A DNA stretch of 64,000 nucleotides, taken from NCBI RefSeq assembly GCF_001563475.1, contig NZ_LPUT01000001.1:1-64000 (forward strand), read 5' to 3'. Shown here in pieces: positions 8,953 to 17,538 of the stretch. Positions within the stretch are counted from its first letter, which is position 1. The number at the start of each line of letters is the position of its first letter. Under the pieces are notes generated by a model. It was not told where the DNA came from, searched no databases, and worked only from the letters and a program-made list of their open reading frames with translations. Position numbers and translations under genes: made by a program. Source of the stretch: Sporosarcina sp. HYO08 (GTDB taxonomy: Bacteria; Bacillota; Bacilli; Bacillales_A; Planococcaceae).

Positions 8953-9759
8953 ATGAATAGAAAAATTTTGTTAATTAGCCCTTCAGTACTGTTATTATTT
9001 TTGTTTGCCATTGCACCCTTATTCATCATGGTGTATTTCAGTTTATTATCTGATACGGGTGCTTTTACATTGGAGAATTACACGAAGTTTTTCAGCAAAG
9101 ATTTCTACTTATTACTCACTTGGAAAACGATTCGTTTAAGTTTACTTGTCACACTCATTTGTATACTGATCGGTTATCCCTTGGCCTATATCATTGCGAA
9201 ATTGATTCAAAAAGGGAAAAACATGCTGCTTGTACTCCTCGTTATTCCTTTATGGACAAGCCAACTATTAAGAGCGTATTCATGGTTTAATTTATTAATC
9301 GAAGATGGTGTTTTACAGTTCTTCCTGGGCGGCATGCCTGTGAATATATTGTATACGCAGACCGCTGTCATTCTGTCATTGGTCCATATATTTCTGCCAA
9401 TTATGGTCATCACCATCTATATGTCTTTAGAAAAGTTGGATGATTCCCTATTAGAAGCATCTCATTCTTTGGGCGCTACATCGCTGGAAACATTTAGACG
9501 GATCATTTTACCTTTAAGTAAACCGGGGATTATCGCGGGAAGCATCTTAGTATTCGTTCCAAGTTTGGGTGTATTCGTTGAACCGCGAATTTTAGGCGGT
9601 GTCAATGGTTCGGTGATTGGAACAGTTATTGAAGACCAATTCTTTGAAATTCATGGATGGAATTTCGGAGCGGCGATCGCTGTTATTTTGTTACTCATTG
9701 TTGTGCTGTCGATTGTGATATTGAACAGATTCAATAGAGAAAGGGTAGAAGAAGGATGA
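8953..9759 (+). CDS. ABC transporter permease (PotB-like)
   Basis: The 268-residue protein has six membrane segments and the EAA loop EASHSLGATSLETFRRIILP (about residues 173-192) that contacts the ATPase. It forms the membrane channel with the permease of the next gene. I start it at the ATG at 8953 because GGGAGGG lies eight bases upstream; a start at 8902 would add a non-homologous tail inside the hairpin region. It overlaps the next gene by four bases. Confidence 0.85.
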   Translation: MNRKILLISPSVLLLFLFAIAPLFIMVYFSLLSDTGAFTLENYTKFFSKDFYLLLTWKTIRLSLLVTLICILIGYPLAYIIAKLIQKGKNMLLVLLVIPLWTSQLLRAYSWFNLLIEDGVLQFFLGGMPVNILYTQTAVILSLVHIFLPIMVITIYMSLEKLDDSLLEASHSLGATSLETFRRIILPLSKPGIIAGSILVFVPSLGVFVEPRILGGVNGSVIGTVIEDQFFEIHGWNFGAAIAVILLLIVVLSIVILNRFNRERVEEG

Positions 9760-10541
9760 TGAAGAAGCTATTTGTTCGCGGCTATACCCTGGTGATATTC
9801 TCTTTTTTATACTTGCCCATTATGATTTTAGTTCTTATGTCTTTCAACGAGTCGAAGTATGGCACGCTTCCTTTTTCGTTTAGCTTGAAATGGTACAAAG
9901 AACTTGCGAATAATACCAATTTAATAAGCGGAGCGATGAACAGTATTTATGTTGCGGGCATTACCGCCATCGTATCTGTCATACTGGCGACGATGCTCGT
10001 TTCCGCAATGGTGAAATCCAGATCTAAATGGAGTAAAATGTTAAATTCGTTGTCTATATTGCCATTAACAATCCCATGGATTATTTTAGGCTTAGCATTA
10101 TTACTTTTATTAAATGCACTTGGGTTAACCCGTAATTATTTTATACTTGTGATGGGACATGTCATCGTTTCTTTCCCCTACGCTGTCCTTGTCATTAAGG
10201 CGCGTTTTCAAGAAATGGACTTTTCGATTCAGGAAGCATCGAATACGCTTGGTGCGAGTAGATGGACGACTTTTGTAAGAATTACGCTGCCGATGATTTA
10301 CCCTGCATTATTGGCTGGGGCGCTTCTTGCATTTATGATTTCGATCGATAACTTCATTATCTCTTACTTTTTACTTCCGGTAGGCGGTACGATGTTGCCT
10401 GTTGAAATTTATTCATCCATTAAATACGGCTTTACACCTGAAATTAATGCATTATCTACAATTATTATCACGGGTACCATACTAATTATTTTGCTGCTCG
10501 TCAGCATTATGCGATCTTCATTGAAGAGTCTATTTAAATAG
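9756..10541 (+). CDS. ABC transporter permease (PotC-like)
   Basis: The 261-residue inner membrane protein has six predicted helices. Its EAA loop EASNTLGASRWTTFVRITLP (about residues 160-179) is diagnostic for binding-protein-dependent permeases. It pairs with the preceding PotB-like protein to form the heterodimeric pore. The ATGATG start lies inside the end of the upstream gene with GAAGAAGG in front, which suggests translational coupling. Confidence 0.85.
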   Translation: MMKKLFVRGYTLVIFSFLYLPIMILVLMSFNESKYGTLPFSFSLKWYKELANNTNLISGAMNSIYVAGITAIVSVILATMLVSAMVKSRSKWSKMLNSLSILPLTIPWIILGLALLLLLNALGLTRNYFILVMGHVIVSFPYAVLVIKARFQEMDFSIQEASNTLGASRWTTFVRITLPMIYPALLAGALLAFMISIDNFIISYFLLPVGGTMLPVEIYSSIKYGFTPEINALSTIIITGTILIILLLVSIMRSSLKSLFK

Positions 10542-10553
10542 GGGGATTAATTC

Positions 10554-11618
10554 ATGTCTTATTTATCTATTAAGAACTTAACGAAAACGTATGGCGGAAA
10601 CGACGTGTTAAGGGATGTATCGTTTGAATTAGAAAAAGGAATGTTTCTTTCTTTACTAGGTCCGTCTGGTTGTGGGAAAACAACCATTTTACGTATTATC
10701 GCGGGGTTAGTGAAGGCTGATGAAGGCGTCGTTTCTATTAATAATACCGTCATCGATCACTTACCGCCAAATAAGAGAGATATGGGTATTGTCTTCCAAA
10801 GTTACGCACTTTTCCCGCATATGACAGTGGAACAAAATATTGCCTATGGTCTAGAGCAAAGAAAAATGAGCAAAAGTCATATTCAAAACGCGGTGAAAGA
10901 AGCCATTCATATGGTTCAACTTGAAGGATTTGAACATCGCACACCGAAACAGCTTTCCGGTGGACAACAGCAACGTGTCGCTTTAGCGAGGGCGATGATT
11001 ATTCAACCGAAATTACTGCTGTTAGATGAGAGTTTAAGCGCATTGGACAAAAAGCTTCGAATGGAGATGCAAGTTGAACTTCGCCAAATTCAAAAAAAGA
11101 GCGGGATCACCACTGTATTTGTTACGCATGACCAAGATGAAGCCATGACGATGTCCGATCAAATTGCATTAATGAGTAAGGGAAAGATTGAACAAATAGA
11201 TACACCTAAAAATATTTATAACAAACCCGTCAACCAATTCGTTGCAAATTTTTTGGGTAAATCCAATACCTTTACCGGACAGGTCGTTGAGAAAAGGGTG
11301 GATCAGTATCTATTGAAGATGAACAACGGTGCTATTCTTCAACTGCCTTCGACGCAGCTAATGGAAGTGGGGAAAAGTTATACATTAATCATTCGCCCCG
11401 AAAAAATACATATGTTTCCAATGAGAGAAGAAAATTCTCTTCAAGGAATTGTTAAATTTTGTACGTATACAGGCAGTTTTTCGGAGTACTTAGTAGACGT
11501 TGCGGGGCAAGAATTTACGGTGCAGCAGCAAAATAGATCCAATGAGAAAAGTTATTCGATTGGAGAGGAAGTGTGGATTCGTTGGGATGCGATAGATACA
11601 TTGGCGATCAATCAATAA
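10554..11618 (+). CDS. ABC transporter ATP-binding protein (PotA-like)
   Basis: The 354-residue ATPase has Walker A GPSGCGKTT (about residues 36-44), Q-loop VFQSYALFPH, signature LSGGQQQRVALARA, Walker B LLLLDESLSALD and the H-loop VTHDQDEA. The C-terminal third is a TOBE-type regulatory domain (IIRPEKIHMF). It energises the two permeases upstream, from which it is separated by 12 bases. The Walker B aspartate is followed by ESLSALD in place of the usual EPLSALD; this is a common tolerated variant. Confidence 0.88.
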   Translation: MSYLSIKNLTKTYGGNDVLRDVSFELEKGMFLSLLGPSGCGKTTILRIIAGLVKADEGVVSINNTVIDHLPPNKRDMGIVFQSYALFPHMTVEQNIAYGLEQRKMSKSHIQNAVKEAIHMVQLEGFEHRTPKQLSGGQQQRVALARAMIIQPKLLLLDESLSALDKKLRMEMQVELRQIQKKSGITTVFVTHDQDEAMTMSDQIALMSKGKIEQIDTPKNIYNKPVNQFVANFLGKSNTFTGQVVEKRVDQYLLKMNNGAILQLPSTQLMEVGKSYTLIIRPEKIHMFPMREENSLQGIVKFCTYTGSFSEYLVDVAGQEFTVQQQNRSNEKSYSIGEEVWIRWDAIDTLAINQ

Positions 11619-11630
11619 GAGGTGATCAAA

Positions 11631-12569
11631 ATGGCTGACCAAAATCATGTATTAATTTTCGGCGGCATTATTATAGACCGTTATATTGTTGTGGAGAAAT
11701 ATCCATCCCTGGGTCAAGATACTCTTATAAAAGAAGAATTCGAAAGGATCGGTGGATCTGCAATAAACGTCGCTTTTACATTGAAAAACTTACAGTGCAC
11801 ACCGAGTCTTATTTCGGCTGTCGGTGCTGATGAAAATGGGGACAAGATCATAAGCTACTTGCAAGAAAAAAATCTACCCTCCTCTGGCATTCATAAATTG
11901 CCTGCTAGTACGACGGGTTACTGTTATACGGTACTTGATGAAACGGGAGAACGAACTTTCTTTTCCAGACGGGGAGCTGAAAGTGTTTTTATGCCAACTA
12001 TGGTGAATAAGCAATTGAAGGAAGCCGCATATGCTTATGTGACAGGCTACTATTTGCTCGATCCGTCAAACAGTCATCAGATCGTAAAAACATTAAACGA
12101 ATTGAAGAATAATGGATGTACAATCCTCTTTGACCCAGGTCCGTTAGTGGATCATATTGAGGTGGAAATTCTTTTGAAGATGATGTCGATTTCTAAAATA
12201 ATCACGCCGAACACAGATGAGCTGGATCAAATTACGGCTAGACTGGGGATTGAAAGACCATTCAGTCAATGGTGTTTTGATGAAGGAATTGAAGTCGTCA
12301 TGATCAAAAATGGGCGTGCCGGAATGAAATTGTGTACGCAGTCTGGTGAAGTCCAAATCCCTGCCTATGATGTGGAAGTAGTGGATACATCCGGTGCCGG
12401 AGATAGTTTCGCCGGCGGTATCATTGCCGGGCTCATTCATGGGTATGACTATGAAGATTGTGCGAAAATTGCAAGTGCTTGCGGGGCTGTTACGACAACG
12501 GTTAAAGGTCCGCATGGTAATTTTTCTTGGCGGGATATTGAGCGGTGCCTGCGAGATAAGCCATTCTAA
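11631..12569 (+). CDS. PfkB family carbohydrate/nucleoside kinase
   Basis: The 312-residue protein is a ribokinase-fold kinase. It has the N-terminal GGSAINVAFTLKNL (about 41-54), the adenine-site region VMIKNGRAG and the catalytic anion-hole motif DTSGAGDSFAGG (residues 252-263). Members phosphorylate sugars or nucleosides such as ribose, adenosine or pseudouridine. It is the last gene of the ABC transporter operon, after the ADP-ribosylglycohydrolase-family gene, so it probably traps the sugar released from the imported compound. I start it at the ATG at 11631 because AAGAGGTGAT precedes it; the GTG at 11622 lies inside that ribosome site. Confidence 0.82.
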   Translation: MADQNHVLIFGGIIIDRYIVVEKYPSLGQDTLIKEEFERIGGSAINVAFTLKNLQCTPSLISAVGADENGDKIISYLQEKNLPSSGIHKLPASTTGYCYTVLDETGERTFFSRRGAESVFMPTMVNKQLKEAAYAYVTGYYLLDPSNSHQIVKTLNELKNNGCTILFDPGPLVDHIEVEILLKMMSISKIITPNTDELDQITARLGIERPFSQWCFDEGIEVVMIKNGRAGMKLCTQSGEVQIPAYDVEVVDTSGAGDSFAGGIIAGLIHGYDYEDCAKIASACGAVTTTVKGPHGNFSWRDIERCLRDKPF

Positions 12570-12705
12570 TCATAAACTGTAATTGCATGAATGAGAATAA
12601 TAGGTTATTTAGAATGAGATTTGGTAATTTTCTTAATGTATTTTCATCCGAATTTCCGAATCGTCACAAATCTGCTTTGCACAAGTACCTGAAAATAATG
12701 ATGAA

Positions 12706-12756
12706 ACGGCGCCTTTTTCCACTAATTGAAATTGTGGGAAAGGCGCTTTTTTCTTT
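12706..12756 (+). terminator. terminator at the end of the ABC transporter operon
   Basis: GCGCCTTTTTCCAC pairs with GTGGGAAAGGCGC and is followed by TTTTTTC. Its loop TAATTGAAATT resembles the loop of the terminator at 6466, so the two may share an origin. Confidence 0.8.
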
Positions 12757-12926
12757 TTTTATATGGGGCGGGTGAAGCGAAAGAATATCTATTATAATAG
12801 AATTACAAAAGTTTAATCTTCCTAATGATACGCGAATGATCAGACGAGCACGGGTAACATTTAGAACATGAATAACCGACGGAGGATTCGAATGAAGAAG
12901 AAAAAAGGAAGGAATCGAAAAAAGAG

Positions 12927-13100
12927 ATGTATGATGATGAATTCGGCCAGGACGAGCAATTCTTTTTCATAGCAGGATATACGGAGGGCGGTGCGCCTTA
13001 TGGTATTTCGTGGGAAGAAGCATATGCTGAGGGATTAGTGGAAGAAGAAAACACGCAAAATGAAGAAAGGGGAAAGCGTGATGAATCTTTACCATTTTGA
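12927..13100 (+). CDS. small acidic ORF before the SWIM gene, possibly frameshifted
   Basis: From the ATG at 12927 this frame encodes 57 residues (MYDDEFGQDEQFFFIAGYTE, then GISWEEAYAEGLVEEE) and ends inside the first codons of the SWIM gene. The ribosome site is weak for this start. One frame over, the ATG at 12893 with GGAGGATTCGA begins a basic peptide MKKKKGRNRKKR. That peptide would make a natural N-terminus if joined to this frame by a one-base shift in the A-run near 12918-12923. Either a short protein starts at 12927, or the gene is frameshifted or affected by a sequencing error. Its function is unknown. Confidence 0.5.
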   Translation: MYDDEFGQDEQFFFIAGYTEGGAPYGISWEEAYAEGLVEEENTQNEERGKRDESLPF

Positions 13101-14727
13101 AGATGAAGTGAATTCTATCATTGTCGATCGCGGATTGGATTATTATGAATCGGGAAGTATTGCCGATCTTGTGTATGTTAGCGATGGTAGATATCGTGCA
13201 CTAGTCGAGGGGACAGATATGTATGTAATTTACATTCAAATCGATGAAAAAGGGAATATCCTCTCCTCAGATTGTGGGTGTCCGTATGATGGTGGCCCGG
13301 TGTGCAAGCATGAGGTAGCAGTCTATTACGAATTAATTGACCAGCTGGAGGGAAGTGGTCAAGTTGAAGATGCGAGGTTGAGAGTGACTAGTAATAGGCC
13401 GGAGTTAAAGGTGGTTCTCGAAAATTTACCACATGAAAAATTAGTTGAAATTTTAGTGGAGTTAGCCGCCGGTGACCCAGTATTACGAGATAAACTGATT
13501 TTTAGTTATGTAAAGCTTGAAGATGAACAAGAAGTGTACCAGTGCAAACGGCTGATTGATTCGATTGTTCGAAGATATAAGGGGAAAGAAGGGTATATTA
13601 CATATCGATATACGGGCGATTTTGCGGAAGAATTGTCTGTTTTGCTGGATAAGATCGAGACGTTGGAAAATCCTCTCGTTGCCATTGAAATTTCCGAATT
13701 ATTAATGGGCGAAGCGATTGAAGCCCTTCATTATACGGATGATTCTGATGGGGATATCGGCGGGTTACTTGACCAGACGATTGAAATGATGAATCATGTT
13801 GTGACTGTCCAGACAGACCCAACGAAGCAAAAGATGTTGTTGGACAAAATTCTTCAATTAACGAAAGAACAGTACTTTGAAGACTTTGAAATTGAATTGC
13901 TGGATATATGTGTTAGGCTTGCGGTGACGGAAGAATTACGGAGCGTGTTGATGAATGAATTGCAAACAAGGCTCATGCCTTCTATCGAACGGCGCACCGA
14001 TCATTATGCGAATGAACGAATTTTGAATTTGATGTATGACATCATGGAAACGCATGGCTCGACTGAGGAAGCATTGCAGTTTTTACATGACAACGTGAAA
14101 TATTCATCATTTCGGGAACGACTAATGCAACATGGAATGGATGAAGGAAATTATGAAAATGTCATCGCGCTCGCCTTCGCAGGTGAACGACAGGATCGTG
14201 ACTATCGCGGTTTGCTAACGCGATGGAAAAAATGGCGATATGAAGCGTATAAACAATTGAAATCTTCAAAAGAACAAAGCAAAATGGGACGCGAGCTTTT
14301 GAAGGAGGGGAATTTTGAGTACTATTGGGATTTGAAGGAACTTGCCGCAGGTGATGAAACTGCTTTATATGAACAGTTGAAAAAAGAATTAGCTATAAAC
14401 CATCATCGGATGTATCTGCAATTGATAGAAGCTGAGAAGGATATAGATGCCTTATTGGACTATGTTCACAAAAATCCATCGACAATTGAACAGTATATGG
14501 AATACTTACTAGATGATCATGAAGAAACAGTGATTCACTTATTTGAAGAACATATCAAAATAATGGCAGAGGCTGCATCCAATCGAAGTCGGTATAAGGA
14601 AGTATGCCAAGCGCTAAGACGGTTCCAGAAAGTTGCGGGAAGTGAAATGCAATCGCAATTGGTGGAAGAATTGGAAACTGCATACAAAAGACGTCCTGCT
14701 TTTTTGGATGAGTTGGGTAAGATATAG
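13081..14727 (+). CDS. SWIM zinc-finger protein
   Basis: The 548-residue protein has an N-terminal SWIM motif CGCPYDGGPVCKHEVAVYY (about residues 61-79, pattern CxC...CxH). A long helical, repeat-like region follows, ending in a coiled-coil-rich segment. SWIM domains bind zinc and mediate DNA or protein contacts; in Firmicutes they are often coded next to SNF2-type helicases. No helicase gene follows here. I choose the ATG at 13081 with GAAAGGGGAAAG upstream; the in-frame ATG at 13060 lacks a site. The start overlaps the small upstream ORF by 20 bases. Confidence 0.75.
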   Translation: MNLYHFEDEVNSIIVDRGLDYYESGSIADLVYVSDGRYRALVEGTDMYVIYIQIDEKGNILSSDCGCPYDGGPVCKHEVAVYYELIDQLEGSGQVEDARLRVTSNRPELKVVLENLPHEKLVEILVELAAGDPVLRDKLIFSYVKLEDEQEVYQCKRLIDSIVRRYKGKEGYITYRYTGDFAEELSVLLDKIETLENPLVAIEISELLMGEAIEALHYTDDSDGDIGGLLDQTIEMMNHVVTVQTDPTKQKMLLDKILQLTKEQYFEDFEIELLDICVRLAVTEELRSVLMNELQTRLMPSIERRTDHYANERILNLMYDIMETHGSTEEALQFLHDNVKYSSFRERLMQHGMDEGNYENVIALAFAGERQDRDYRGLLTRWKKWRYEAYKQLKSSKEQSKMGRELLKEGNFEYYWDLKELAAGDETALYEQLKKELAINHHRMYLQLIEAEKDIDALLDYVHKNPSTIEQYMEYLLDDHEETVIHLFEEHIKIMAEAASNRSRYKEVCQALRRFQKVAGSEMQSQLVEELETAYKRRPAFLDELGKI

Positions 14728-14779
14728 CGTAAATCGGTATAAGAATGGGTCTGCATGTGTATCCGCTTTGTTAGGTTAT

Positions 14780-14807
14780 TTGCTGTATAGAATTCTCCTG
14801 TTATAAT
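14780..14807 (+). promoter_or_regulatory. promoter before the small ORF/zeta-like pair
   Basis: TTGCTG (14780-14785) and TATAAT (14802-14807) are separated by 16 bases, about 60 bases before the TTG start at 14867. Confidence 0.5.
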
Positions 14808-14866
14808 TGAACAATAGACGTAGTTCATGCGCATAAGGATAGTATTATTTAAAGGTGGTGTATATT

Positions 14867-15061
14867 TTGTTGGAAGAACAAAGCAACGTTTCCGAGAGAA
14901 AATTTGGTTGGGTTGACAAATGGGCTAAAATGACGGGTGAACGGGCAATGATCGATGCAAAAGCAAATAATACTTATATCGTATATGAAAAAAACGGTAA
15001 ACTTGTAAAAGAATTTCCGAACGGTGATGTAGTACCTTTATATAAAGATGGTGAATCATGA
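14867..15061 (+). CDS. small partner protein of a zeta-like kinase
   Basis: The 64-residue protein contains FGWVDKWAKMTGERAMIDAK followed by a short beta hairpin region NTYIVYEKNGKLVKEFPNGD. Its start is a TTG (14867 or 14870), with AAAGGTGG seven to ten bases upstream. The stop overlaps the start of the zeta-like reading frame (ATGATG at 15058), an arrangement typical of toxin-antitoxin pairs. I do not recognise a named antitoxin family; it looks unlike the epsilon antitoxin. It may be the still-intact half of a decayed module. Confidence 0.55.
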   Translation: MLEEQSNVSERKFGWVDKWAKMTGERAMIDAKANNTYIVYEKNGKLVKEFPNGDVVPLYKDGES

Positions 15062-15391
15062 TGCACAAACATAGACCTATGTTTTTTGTGTTTGCGGATA
15101 ATAACGGTAGTGGGAAGAGTACATTACGAAGTTTAATTGTAGATAAAATTGGTATTGATATTAATATTGATCCAGATGCTATTGCAAGGAAAATCTATTC
15201 GGAAAATCTATTCGGAAAATCCCGAAACCAAGAGATTTACGGCGGGAAAAGAAGTAATAAAATCGGTGAATGAGTATATAAAAGAAGGTGATGATGGTGA
15301 AATCGTTATGGAAATTAATAATGGCAAGATCGCTTTTGAATCAGAGATTCTACCATCACGGGTACTTCCTGTTGTCGAACGATTTAAATGA
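15058..15391 (+). pseudogene. broken zeta-toxin-like P-loop kinase
   Basis: The N-terminus reads FFVFADNNGSGKST, a P-loop of the zeta-toxin/AAA type (usual form FAGNNGSGKST), then INIDPDAIARKI. The 13-bp unit AAAATCTATTCGG is present twice in tandem (15190-15202 and 15203-15215), which shifts the frame. With one copy removed the frame continues as ARKIYSENPETKRFTAGKEV and runs to the TGA at 15389. Even the restored protein would have only about 106 residues, against roughly 190 or more for the family, so a central deletion is also likely. Zeta-type kinases phosphorylate UDP-sugars or other small molecules; this copy should be inactive. Confidence 0.7.
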
Positions 15392-15470
15392 CAATTAATG
15401 ATTAGGCCTAGGAAATAAATGATAGAAAGGTGCCTTGTTCTTTTGACTAATGTTAAGGGGGGGATGAACC

Positions 15471-15710
15471 ATGATGAGTGACAATAAAAATATGGCGGAC
15501 ATGCTGCTACAAAGTCTTTATGATTATCATTTCGCGAATAACGGAGGAAGTTATACGTTGCCTAAAGCAATGTTAGATGCCGACGCAAATAGCAAACTTG
15601 CCATTGAAAATCTTATCGAAAACGGATATGCCGCAGACAACGGCCAAGGATCAGATAGTCTGGTATTATCCATAACGGCACAAGGTATCGATTATATAAA
15701 AAATAAATAA
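15471..15710 (+). CDS. hypothetical 79-residue protein
   Basis: The product is small, soluble and alpha-rich (MADMLLQSLYDYHFANNGGS, then LAIENLIENGYAADNGQGSD and LSITAQGIDYIKNK). The pattern of helices plus a GQGSDSLVLSITAQGIDYI ending resembles a winged-helix fold, but this is only a shape impression. The ribosome site GGGGGGATG is strong. A terminator follows at once. Function is unknown. Confidence 0.55.
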   Translation: MMSDNKNMADMLLQSLYDYHFANNGGSYTLPKAMLDADANSKLAIENLIENGYAADNGQGSDSLVLSITAQGIDYIKNK

Positions 15711-15723
15711 CTGACAAAACAAA

Positions 15724-15749
15724 GGAACGTCCACTGGGCGTTCTTTTTT
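15724..15749 (+). terminator. terminator after the 79-residue protein gene
   Basis: GGAACGTCC pairs with GGGCGTTC around a tiny loop, followed by TTTTTT. Confidence 0.8.
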
Positions 15750-15850
15750 CATGGTGAAAACGGTGGAGGCTACATATGCTTCGCGTAGGCATCCAAAGTT
15801 AGCAAGCAATCGTCTTAATGATAAGACTATAAATGAAACGAGTGATAGAC

Positions 15851-16750
15851 ATGAATAAGAAGGTAGTCATAGCGGGTGGAACGGGCTTTATCGGTCGATA
15901 TTTAGAAGAGAGATTTATAGAATTGGGCTATGAAGTCATCATTATTTCAAGACAACCCCAACACTTTTCGTGGACGGATCACACACGAATCGCTGCAGCT
16001 TTGGAGGGGGCAGAAATGCTTATCAATCTTGCGGGGAAATCCGTCAACTGCCGTTACAATGCGAAAAATAGGAAAGAAATTTTACAATCACGAACGGAAA
16101 CGACCGAACTACTTGGACGCGCGCTGTTAAACTGTAAAAATCCACCTCCGTTATGGATCAATTCAAGTACGGCAACGATTTATCGGCATGCGGAAGATCG
16201 GCCGATGACCGAAGAAAAAGGCGAGATTGGGACGGGTTTTTCGGTAGATGTAGCCAAAGCATGGGAAAAATCATTCTTTTCTTTCCAACTGCCCCAGACA
16301 AGACAAGTTGCTTTAAGAATGACAATTGTGCTTGGCAAGGAAGGGGGCGTAATGGAACCTTACCGTAACTTAGTAAAATTTGGACTTGGCGGGGTTCAAG
16401 GTTCAGGTAATCAAATGTTTAGTTGGGTTCATATCGAAGATGTGTTTCGAATGATACGATTTCTTCAAAAGAATAAAGAATTAAGCGGGATCTTCAATTG
16501 TTCAGCACCCGATCCCGTCACGAATCGAGCATTCATGACGCAATTACGAAAAATCATGAACCAAAAGATCGGCTTCTCATCGCCAAAATGGATGCTTGAA
16601 ATGGGCGCGGTTTTTATGCGAACAGAGACGGAATTGGTTTTGAAAAGTCGTTGGGTTGTACCAGAGAGGTTGGAGAAAGAAGGATTTCAGTTTATGTTTG
16701 ATACAATTGAGAAAGCTCTTCAACAAATACTGAAAAGTCCGAGTGGTTGA
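15851..16750 (+). CDS. TIGR01777-family epimerase/NAD(P)-binding protein (YfhF-like)
   Basis: The 299-residue protein begins with the Rossmann motif VVIAGGTGFIGRYLEERF. It carries the family blocks LINLAGKSVNCRYN, RTETTELLGRAL and WINSSTATIYRHAEDRPMTE, and a C-terminal domain ending with the W-V-P-E-R-L-E-K-E-G-F region. It belongs to the extended short-chain dehydrogenase superfamily; the substrate of this branch (YfhF/SulA-like) is not known. I start at the ATG at 15851, where the Rossmann motif begins and a GAGTGAT lies upstream. The in-frame ATG at 15833 is possible. Confidence 0.85.
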   Translation: MNKKVVIAGGTGFIGRYLEERFIELGYEVIIISRQPQHFSWTDHTRIAAALEGAEMLINLAGKSVNCRYNAKNRKEILQSRTETTELLGRALLNCKNPPPLWINSSTATIYRHAEDRPMTEEKGEIGTGFSVDVAKAWEKSFFSFQLPQTRQVALRMTIVLGKEGGVMEPYRNLVKFGLGGVQGSGNQMFSWVHIEDVFRMIRFLQKNKELSGIFNCSAPDPVTNRAFMTQLRKIMNQKIGFSSPKWMLEMGAVFMRTETELVLKSRWVVPERLEKEGFQFMFDTIEKALQQILKSPSG

Positions 16751-16768
16751 TGAGGAACAGTAGGACTA

Positions 16769-16840
16769 AACTGTTGAGTAAGTATCTCATTCCAAACACT
16801 CATGTAAAGTAGAACCATTAAATTAATTTACTCAACAGTT
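16769..16840. repeat. 13-bp inverted repeat pair
   Basis: AACTGTTGAGTAA (16769-16781) and TTACTCAACAGTT (16828-16840) are exact inverted copies separated by 46 bases. No T-run follows, so it is not a typical terminator. It stands between the epimerase and pcp genes and could be an RNA hairpin or a small element remnant. Confidence 0.55.
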
Positions 16841-16923
16841 GGCAGATACTGCAGCAAGGACTAAAGATGATAAAATGGAATGGGAAATAGGAAGGAAAAC
16901 TAGCTGAAAGCAGGTTGAAATAA

Positions 16924-17538
16924 ATGAAAAAATTACTTCTAACAGGATTCGAACCCTTTTTGGACTATACAGTAAATCCAACGATGAAAATTGTTGAAGA
17001 GCTAAACGGTCAACAAATTGGTGATTATAAAATTTATGGTGAAGTGTTGTCTGTCGATTTTATGTCTTCAGGAAAACAACTTCTTGAACAGATCGAAAGA
17101 CACCAGCCGGACGCGGTCATTTCGCTTGGATTGGCGGGTGGACGTTATAAAATGACACCGGAACGGATTGCGATTAATGTGAAAGATGGCGAACCAGATA
17201 ATTTTGGGAATCAGCCGGTTGATGAAACGATTGAGGAACAGGGAGAGCCGGCGTATTTGTCGACTTTGCCTGTGAGGGAAATGGTCAATCGTTTGCTTGA
17301 AGTTGGATTGCCCGCCGAAATTTCAAACACAGCGGGTACGTATCTTTGCAATAATGTCATGTATGAAGGACTGCATTACGCGGCGACACAACGGCCGTCG
17401 ATGAAATCTGGATTTCTGCATATTCCTGCTTCCCATGAGCTTGCGATTCAACATGGCAAAATCCCGAGCTGGTCGCATGAAGATTTGAAAAAAGGCGTGG
17501 CGGTTTGTATTGAAGTGTTATCTGCGGATGAAGCATAA
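16924..17538 (+). CDS. pcp: pyroglutamyl-peptidase I
   Basis: The 204-residue protein is a cysteine peptidase of family C15, which removes N-terminal pyroglutamate from peptides in the cytoplasm. It has the N-terminal LLTGFEPF, the glutamate region MTPERIAIN, the catalytic cysteine motif SNTAGTYLCNNVMY (Cys about residue 142) and the histidine motif SGFLHIPA (His about residue 164). Its length is close to the family norm of about 215. It is transcribed alone, with no ribosome site stronger than AAGCAGG ahead of the ATG. Confidence 0.9.
   Translation: MKKLLLTGFEPFLDYTVNPTMKIVEELNGQQIGDYKIYGEVLSVDFMSSGKQLLEQIERHQPDAVISLGLAGGRYKMTPERIAINVKDGEPDNFGNQPVDETIEEQGEPAYLSTLPVREMVNRLLEVGLPAEISNTAGTYLCNNVMYEGLHYAATQRPSMKSGFLHIPASHELAIQHGKIPSWSHEDLKKGVAVCIEVLSADEA

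Noticed and set aside
12587-12775. 62-codon frame after the PfkB gene
   Set aside because: It reads through the terminator hairpin at 12706 and has no ribosome site.
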